In this document: positions 38,352 through 43,652 of the stretch, piece after piece
Numbering within the stretch: position 1 is the stretch's first letter
Layout: each line of letters opens with the position of its first letter
Assembly (NCBI GenBank): GCA_003598175.1
Contig: QZKN01000033.1
Coordinates: 1-43,652 of the forward strand
Length of the DNA stretch: 43,652 nucleotides
Source: Candidatus Omnitrophota bacterium
Lineage (GTDB): Bacteria; Hinthialibacterota; Hinthialibacteria; Hinthialibacterales; Hinthialibacteraceae
Reading direction: 5' to 3'
The notes under the pieces: model-generated
Databases searched by the model: none
What the model saw: the letters and a program-made list of their open reading frames with translations, nothing else
Told to the model about the DNA's origin: nothing
Program-made: the position numbers and the translations under genes

Positions 38352-39713
38352 ATGAAAACACGACTAATCAACGTATTCGATTCGCATAAGTTACTGATTT
38401 TCTTCACGCCGTTTCTGATCTACATGCTCAACGGCCGGGAAATCAGCAGTGGAGATCCGACGCCAACGGTCTTCGTGTCCATCAACGCGCTGAAAAAAGG
38501 AACAATTTTTCTCGATGATCTGCATGATTATATCGCGTATCACGGTCTGCCTTATTATGTTTCGGAGCAGAAGGGGCATCTTGTTTCCAATTATCCCATT
38601 TTCCCCGGCATCATGGCGGTTCCGATCTTCGCTCCGTTTGTGTGGCTGATCGATAAGGGGGAGGGGGATTTGGTTTGGAAATATGTATCGAAACTATCGG
38701 GCGCGACGTACACCTCTCTGGCGGTGTTGATTTTGTATCTCACGCTACGGCGATTGATACAAAAAGAAGGGGCGTTGGTTCTGGCCGGCGCATACGCGCT
38801 GGGAACCGCGCTGTGGCCGATTGCATCGCAAAGTCTTTGGCAGCATGGGCCGGGAGTTTTTTGGTGGAGCGTCTGTTTTTATTATTTGATTCGATTTGCG
38901 GAAGATTGCGGTTGTAACCATACCCCATCTCAGGATTCACAGCGTTCATTTACTCGATATCTATTTTATGCGGGAGCAGCGGCCGGATTTGCCACCTTAT
39001 GCCGAACCGTCAATGGAATCGGAGCCGTCGCATTATCACTGGCGCTGCTTTGCCATTACCCGAGGCGTTCCTGGTCATTCATTGCGCCGGCGGTGTTCTT
39101 AACTGCATCGCTGATCGCCTACAACGTACTCATTTTCGATTCGTGGAAAGGGGGAGATGTGGTGCTTCACTCTCTACATTGGGAATTGGATCGGGTGGAG
39201 GGCGGCTCCTGGTCCACTCCGCTGTGGGTGGGATTTCCCGGCCAGTTGATCAGCCCGAGCCGCGGATTGTTGATTTTCAGCCCGTTCCTGATTTTTGCGC
39301 TGTGGGGAATGGTCGCTATTTGGAAAAAGGCGGATGTACGATGGCGCATGATCGCCTGGACCATTCCAATTCCGATCATTATGTTGCTGGTATTTGGAAA
39401 ATACGCGGTCTGGTGGGGAGGGAATTCGCATTACGGACCTCGTTATCAGATTGAAGCGTATCCTTTTCTGATGCTGTATCTGGCCGCGGTCTGGCCTCAA
39501 ATCAGAAATTCGCGCACGTGGATGACGCTCTTCCTGGTTTTATTGTGTTTTTCCGTTTTCACACAATGGGTGGGTGCGTTTTGTTATCCCGGTGGGTGGG
39601 CGGTGGAGCCGACGGCATTGTCCGTAGATAAAGGACGTTTGTGGGATTGGTCTTATAATCAAATCCTGACCTGTCTTCGCAGCGGTATTAAATGGCCTTA
39701 TCTATTGTTGTAG
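38352..39713 (+). CDS. Polytopic membrane protein, GT-C glycosyltransferase-like
   Basis: A 453-residue membrane protein with about ten to eleven hydrophobic segments. After the first helix, a periplasmic loop (NGREISSGDPTPTVFVSINA) carries an Asp-Pro pair; later come ALGTALWPIASQSLWQHGPG and GFATLCRTVNGIG, then SPSRGLLIFSPFLIFALWG and GGNSHYGPRYQIEAYPFLML. This arrangement is familiar from uncharacterised GT-C-like (PMT/ArnT-type) membrane proteins that use lipid-linked sugars. The catalytic residues and substrate cannot be fixed by eye. ATG 38352 gives an N-terminal MKTRLINVF then the first helix. It is a single gene, convergent with the lacZ remnant. Confidence 0.7.
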   Translation: MKTRLINVFDSHKLLIFFTPFLIYMLNGREISSGDPTPTVFVSINALKKGTIFLDDLHDYIAYHGLPYYVSEQKGHLVSNYPIFPGIMAVPIFAPFVWLIDKGEGDLVWKYVSKLSGATYTSLAVLILYLTLRRLIQKEGALVLAGAYALGTALWPIASQSLWQHGPGVFWWSVCFYYLIRFAEDCGCNHTPSQDSQRSFTRYLFYAGAAAGFATLCRTVNGIGAVALSLALLCHYPRRSWSFIAPAVFLTASLIAYNVLIFDSWKGGDVVLHSLHWELDRVEGGSWSTPLWVGFPGQLISPSRGLLIFSPFLIFALWGMVAIWKKADVRWRMIAWTIPIPIIMLLVFGKYAVWWGGNSHYGPRYQIEAYPFLMLYLAAVWPQIRNSRTWMTLFLVLLCFSVFTQWVGAFCYPGGWAVEPTALSVDKGRLWDWSYNQILTCLRSGIKWPYLLL

Positions 39714-39719
39714 CAAAAC

Positions 39720-39750
39720 GGTGGGTTTCAATTCGTTCAACCCACCCTAC
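39720..39750. repeat. Short GGTGGGTT / AACCCACC hairpin repeat
   Basis: GGTGGGTT (39720-39727) and AACCCACC (39739-39746), followed by CTAC, form an 8-bp stem. It is a short relative of the element at 165-254 and lies between the convergent membrane-protein gene and lacZ remnant. No T-run follows. Confidence 0.65.
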
Positions 39751-39779
39751 AATCTCGTAATCCATATAATAAAAAATTC

Positions 39780-40250
39780 TCAATTTTGAACAACGGGAAC
39801 ACTTAATTTGCTGACGGATTCAGGTCCGGATTCCTTACAATCGATGAGTCGAAGTCGTAGACGGAATCGATACGGTTGCGGCATGACGCGATAGGGCGGA
39901 TGGACGGTCATGGGGGTCCAACTATCGTCGCCGCCGAGTCCCAACATGGCATAATCGAGATTGAAGGTAATATCGTCGCGGCGTTTCAGTTCGTTCGTAT
40001 GTTTCGCCCGCGTCAGATCATCGCTGGTGTAATGCAGCGCGCTGACATTGAGCAGCGGCATGCCAACCGCCAGCAGCCCAACTCCGTTTCGATCGGTCAA
40101 CGCCGCCCAGCGCACGTCGCATTTGTTGCCGTTTTCCTGCGGCATGATGTAGGGAACATATTGTTCATCCACGGTCGTAACCTATCTTCCTATGCCGGCG
40201 CTTTCTTTTCGATCCGGATAATTATGGAGAAACTCCTACAACCCATTCAA
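39780..40250 (-). pseudogene. Remnant of beta-galactosidase (LacZ C-terminus)
   Basis: The intact frame 39780-40172 encodes the last 130 residues of a GH2 beta-galactosidase: DEQYVPYIMPQENGNKCDVR, then AALTDRNGVGLLAVG, a DDITFNLDYAMLGLGGDDSW segment and VHPPYRVMPQPYRF. In the same frame, upstream of an in-frame TAG at 40182-40184, codons still read HNYPDRKESAGIGR (40185-40226), which is the expected preceding LacZ segment with TAG standing where a Tyr codon is usual. Further up, EWVVGVSP at 40225-40248 in another frame recalls the EW-x-GRGP motif, implying a frameshift. Beyond that homology fades. Full LacZ is about 1000 residues, so at least 85% is gone. This is a dead gene, not a small protein. 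A galactokinase gene survives at 36290-37456. Confidence 0.85.
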
Positions 40251-40374
40251 AATGATTTTACGTCCCATAAGAAATAATGGTTACGATACTCACAAATAAG
40301 GGCAGGTTATATTATCATACAACCGATGTTCAAGAAATGATTTCGAATTCATAATCGATTATAAATGCGTCATA

Positions 40375-42774
40375 ATGATTTCACGTAAAAACAGGCTGAA
40401 CGGTTTACAGTTTTTAATCCTTGATTTTCTGATCAGCGCTCTGTTCGGAATGGGATTGGTTTATTTCAATGGAATCGGTCCATATAATTTCCTGGATAAA
40501 TTGTTAGTGTTGACGATTCCACCCGTGTTTTACGCGGCTCTGTATTATTCCCGCAGGATTTATTTGAGCGCATGGTTGATCTGTTTCCTGATTTCGCTAT
40601 GCGTACTCTGCTTAATCGTCACCCATCTTCGTGACTCCCTGCAAACCCTTGTCGCGATTATGGTTGTGGTCGGATTTTGCGCCGAAATGGTAAGCCAGGT
40701 CAAAACCGCCCGCCTGCACGCCGAAAAAGCCAATCGCGCCAAATCGGAATTTCTCGCCCGCATGAGTCACGAGATTCGCACCCCACTGAACGGGGTGTTG
40801 GGAATGACGGAATTGCTGTTCAACACGGAGTTATCGGAAAAACAGAACCGTTTCGTCGAAAGTATCCGGCTATCCGGACATAGCCTGCTGGAAATCGTAA
40901 ACGATATTTTAGACTTTTCCAAAATCGAAGCGGGAAAACTCGAGTTGGAGATGATCGACTTTAATCTTCACGAACTGGTGGAAGATATGGTCATTCTCCT
41001 GGCAGATCGCGCTCATCGCAAAGAACTCGAAATGGCGGTATTTATCGATCCCGCAACGCCTTCCGCACTGAGCGGCGATCCGTCGCGGCTCCGCCAAATT
41101 CTGTTGAACCTGCTGAGCAACGCGGTGAAGTTTACCAAAAAAGGGGAAGTGATTCTGCGCGTTTTTCCGATCGAAGATTTTAAAGACAAGGTCATCGTGC
41201 AGTTTGAGGTGCACGATACGGGCATCGGGATTTCGCCGGTAATCAGGAAGACTATTTTCGATTCCTTCACACAGGCGGATGGCTCCACCACCCGCCAATT
41301 CGGCGGGACCGGTTTAGGTTTATCGATTGCCCAACAACTGATCGAGATGATGGAAGGCGAAATCGGCGTGGAAAGCGAGTTGGGGAAAGGATCGTTATTT
41401 TGGTTTACCGTTTTTTTTAAGAAACAAAAAAATCCCGTCCCCATTCCCTTCCCCGCAATGGATGAATTTTCCACATTGCGTTTACTTCTGGTCGATGAAC
41501 ATCGACATTCCCGCAAAGTACTTTCCGATCAGATCAAACGATGGACTATTCACTGCGATGCCGTCGAAAATGGTTGCCAGGCATTGGAAACGTTGCGGCA
41601 GGCATTCACTGACGGCCTCCCCTATACTCTGATTTTCGTTGATACAACGTTTCCCGGCATAAGGGAAGTGGAACTCGTCAAAGCCATCAAAGCCGATTCG
41701 ACGTTAGCCTCTATTCCTATCGTCATGATCATTCCCGTTGGGATTGATTTTCATTGGGACTCGCTCCGTCCCACCGCCATATGGCGTTTTCTCGAGAAAC
41801 CGGTCAAACAATCCCTGCTCTACCGTTGCCTGGTCGAACGGGTACAGTCCTCAGACAGAATGAAATCGCATCAACCGGAAACAACAAAGTTCGTCGTTAC
41901 CTATTCGGCGCAAATCCTGATTGCCGAAGACAATCCCGTCAATCAGGAAGTGACCATCGGCATGTTGGAGATACTCGGCTGCTCCGTCACGCCGGCCGCG
42001 AATGGATTGGAAGTCATCGAAGCCATGACACGCATTCCCTTCGATTTGATTTTTATGGATTGTCAGATGCCGAAGATGGACGGATATGAAACCACGCGTC
42101 TGATTCGGGAAAATGAAAAACGATTTCAACCGAAACAAGCGTCGAAGCGGATTCCGATTATCGCCATAACCGGATATTCCGTCAAAGGAGATCGAGAAAA
42201 ATGTCTGGCCGTGGGAATGGACGATTATCTCAGCAAACCGTTCAGCCTGGACCAGTTGAGAACGATCATGGAACGGTGGCTTCCCGACAAACGAACCGTT
42301 TGCGAAATCACGGAGGGCTCATCGTCCGAAGCGATAGCGGAATTTCCAGACGGCCAATCGCGGAAATCATCGACAGGCCAAAACAGGACGGCGGTCCATC
42401 CCGATACGAAACGAAGTCCGGTCATCGATTGGAACGTTATCGCGTCCATTCGCAGCCTGCAGGTCGAGGGGAAACCGGATCTTCTGGCAACCATTCTCGA
42501 GAAATTCATCGACGATACCAACCAATCCTTACAAACGATTCGCGAAGACATTGCGGAACGACGATTCGAATCCATTCAAGATATTGCGCATCGATTGAAA
42601 TCGAGCAGCGCAAGCCTGGGCGCCGTGACATTGTCTGATTTATTAAAGAATCTAGAAAAACAAGCGGAATCCAGTAGTCTTATGCACATATCCGCGGCAT
42701 TCACCGCGGTCGAAAATGAATACACTCATGTGGTTTCCGCGCTGCAGACCGAACTCGATCAATCCCCACAATAA
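40375..42774 (+). CDS. Hybrid histidine kinase with two receivers and HPt
   Basis: A 799-residue membrane kinase of the tripartite (BarA/EvgS-like) type. Four hydrophobic segments (about 11-31, 43-60, 64-84, 89-106) form a small membrane module with little periplasmic sequence. HisKA follows with MSHEIRTPLNG (His132), then the ATPase domain (N-box NLLSNAVKF, DTGIGI at 281-286, FGGTGLGLS), a first receiver (about 368-490, Asp423 in FVDTTFPG, Lys475), a second receiver (about 512-635, Asp562 in FMDCQMPKMDG, Lys621) and an HPt domain (about 680-795, His739 in IAHRLKSSSASLG). The first receiver is more divergent and may be regulatory. No response regulator is adjacent, so HPt must pass phosphate to an unlinked partner. 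The ribosome site before ATG 40375 is weak. It is convergent with the SUMF1-fold gene, 7 nt apart. Confidence 0.94.
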   Translation: MISRKNRLNGLQFLILDFLISALFGMGLVYFNGIGPYNFLDKLLVLTIPPVFYAALYYSRRIYLSAWLICFLISLCVLCLIVTHLRDSLQTLVAIMVVVGFCAEMVSQVKTARLHAEKANRAKSEFLARMSHEIRTPLNGVLGMTELLFNTELSEKQNRFVESIRLSGHSLLEIVNDILDFSKIEAGKLELEMIDFNLHELVEDMVILLADRAHRKELEMAVFIDPATPSALSGDPSRLRQILLNLLSNAVKFTKKGEVILRVFPIEDFKDKVIVQFEVHDTGIGISPVIRKTIFDSFTQADGSTTRQFGGTGLGLSIAQQLIEMMEGEIGVESELGKGSLFWFTVFFKKQKNPVPIPFPAMDEFSTLRLLLVDEHRHSRKVLSDQIKRWTIHCDAVENGCQALETLRQAFTDGLPYTLIFVDTTFPGIREVELVKAIKADSTLASIPIVMIIPVGIDFHWDSLRPTAIWRFLEKPVKQSLLYRCLVERVQSSDRMKSHQPETTKFVVTYSAQILIAEDNPVNQEVTIGMLEILGCSVTPAANGLEVIEAMTRIPFDLIFMDCQMPKMDGYETTRLIRENEKRFQPKQASKRIPIIAITGYSVKGDREKCLAVGMDDYLSKPFSLDQLRTIMERWLPDKRTVCEITEGSSSEAIAEFPDGQSRKSSTGQNRTAVHPDTKRSPVIDWNVIASIRSLQVEGKPDLLATILEKFIDDTNQSLQTIREDIAERRFESIQDIAHRLKSSSASLGAVTLSDLLKNLEKQAESSSLMHISAAFTAVENEYTHVVSALQTELDQSPQ

Positions 42775-42781
42775 ACAAGCG

Positions 42782-43652
42782 TTACGGATGCGTTTTCAAG
42801 AGTCGAAATCCATAAAGATGGTAGCGGAAACCGGCTAAGCTATAGTTCCGGTGCGCCGACCTGCAATTGCCGGCGCCGGCATCCCATACGCCGCCGCGAA
42901 TCATGCGATAGGCGCCGCTTGCCGGACCTGACGGATCGGTTTGCGCCTGATTCGGATAGTCTTCATACCAATCCGCGCACCACTCATACACATTTCCGCT
43001 CATATCAAACAATCCCCATGCATTCGGTAATTTTAAGCCCACTTCCCTTGATCCGCCGGAACTATTGTCCGCATACCACGCATAATTCCCGGTCATCGAA
43101 TGATTCGGATCCTCGCCCCAATAAAAGCGCGTCGTGGTTCCCGCACGACAGGCGTATTCCCACTCCGCCTCCGTCGGCAAGCGAAATGTTCCCACTCCCA
43201 TCTCATTCAATCTCCGGAGAAATTCCTGACAATCATCCCAACTCACGCGATTCACCGGATAATTGTTCCCGACGCCATACCCAAGCGCCGGATTCCTTCC
43301 CATCACCGCCTGCCACTGCGCCTGGGTCACTTCGTATTTCCCCAAATAAAACTCTCGCGTCAGCGTCACCGAATGCTGCGGACCTTCGTTGGAAGCGCGA
43401 TCCTGTTCATCCTCCGGCGATCCCATCATAAATGTTCCCGCCGGGATTCGCGCCAGTTCCAGTTTCTTCGCGTCGGCGGGCAAACCGGGAAGTTCGATCG
43501 TCCATTCATCGGGCCCCGGTTCCGGCGTCGGCGTGGGGGTGGAAGTTGGAAGTTCCATCGGGGGCAGGATTCGGTTTTGCGCCCAATAATTGAAGAGGAG
43601 AAGAATTTCGACATCATCGATTCGATTGTTTTCATTTTTGTCAAAAAAATAG
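42782..43652 (-). CDS. SUMF1/formylglycine-generating-enzyme-fold protein with EF-hand (dockerin-like) segment, N-terminus beyond window
   Basis: The frame is open to the right edge, so the 5' end is missing. From the edge it reads an EF-hand loop (DKNENNRIDDVE, ligands at positions 1, 3, 5, 9, 12), then EILLLFNYWAQ, as in one dockerin or cadherin-like Ca-binding half. A Thr/Pro linker (LPTSTPTPTPEPGP) leads to a SUMF1-fold domain of about 230 residues: ARIPAGTFMMGSPEDEQDRA, EVTQAQWQAVMG, PVNRVSWDDCQEFLRRLNE, FRLPTEAEWEYACRAG, GLFDMSGNVYEWCADWY and RMIRGGVWDAG. The C-terminus has one Cys where true formylglycine-generating enzymes use a Cys pair, so catalysis is unlikely; binding is the likelier role. 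Linker and EF-hand suggest a secreted surface protein. The last ~30 residues resemble variable regions of diversity-generating retroelement targets. Confidence 0.85.
   Translation of the reverse strand, partial: YFFDKNENNRIDDVEILLLFNYWAQNRILPPMELPTSTPTPTPEPGPDEWTIELPGLPADAKKLELARIPAGTFMMGSPEDEQDRASNEGPQHSVTLTREFYLGKYEVTQAQWQAVMGRNPALGYGVGNNYPVNRVSWDDCQEFLRRLNEMGVGTFRLPTEAEWEYACRAGTTTRFYWGEDPNHSMTGNYAWYADNSSGGSREVGLKLPNAWGLFDMSGNVYEWCADWYEDYPNQAQTDPSGPASGAYRMIRGGVWDAGAGNCRSAHRNYSLAGFRYHLYGFRLLKTHP

Noticed and set aside
42782-43558. Calling this gene a true formylglycine-generating (sulfatase-activating) enzyme
   Set aside because: The C-terminal active-site Cys pair is missing; only one Cys lies in that region, and no sulfatase gene is nearby.

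Overview
The window reads as chromosomal DNA of a free-living, rod-shaped, Gram-negative-type bacterium of moderate GC content. It carries a complete MreB/MreC/MreD/PBP2/RodA elongation set, a lipobox lipoprotein, periplasmic sensor domains and many signalling proteins. I cannot name the lineage. The mix of a SUMF1-fold protein with an EF-hand (dockerin-like) segment, GT-C-like membrane proteins, hybrid kinases and mosaic intergenic repeats suggests an uncultured environmental phylum rather than a well-studied pathogen. I see no phage, IS element, CRISPR array, tRNA or rRNA.

Layout. (1) 1-1709: the tail of a membrane protein, then xylose isomerase. (2) 2036-17547: a 15.5-kb block made almost entirely of signalling genes. 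It holds a sensorless histidine kinase overlapping a CheV-like CheW-REC protein; a 1130-aa hybrid kinase with a fused solute-binding domain; a stand-alone MEDS-domain protein; an MCP with a tandemly duplicated sensor module; a small receiver-like orphan; an NtrC-type sigma-54 activator downstream of a MASE3 hybrid kinase; and an exported Cache protein whose C-terminus looks like CheD. (3) 17682-22182: methionyl-tRNA synthetase and a 944-aa polytopic membrane protein. (4) 22847-32693: smc, with a near-perfect sigma-70 promoter and a clear terminator, then mreB-mreC-mreD-mrdA-rodA. (5) 32861-37456: purL, purQ and a galactokinase-family gene. (6) 37520-43652: a repeat field, a glycine-zipper lipoprotein, a GT-C-like membrane protein, a decayed lacZ remnant, a hybrid kinase with two receivers and HPt, and a SUMF1-fold protein running off the right edge.

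The most unusual items are these. The Cache protein at 16030-17547 has a CheD-like Cys/His pair but no second membrane segment, so the deamidase-like domain should lie outside the cytoplasm. A family of mosaic intergenic repeats shares a constant palindromic left module and right module around exchangeable hairpin cargo. A beta-galactosidase C-terminal remnant still reads through a premature TAG and a frameshift. The SUMF1-fold protein has a C-terminus whose variable positions are almost all NNY codons, as in targets of diversity-generating retroelements. The MCP has a duplicated ~128-residue sensor unit. Functions are inferred from motifs read by eye; no database search was run.
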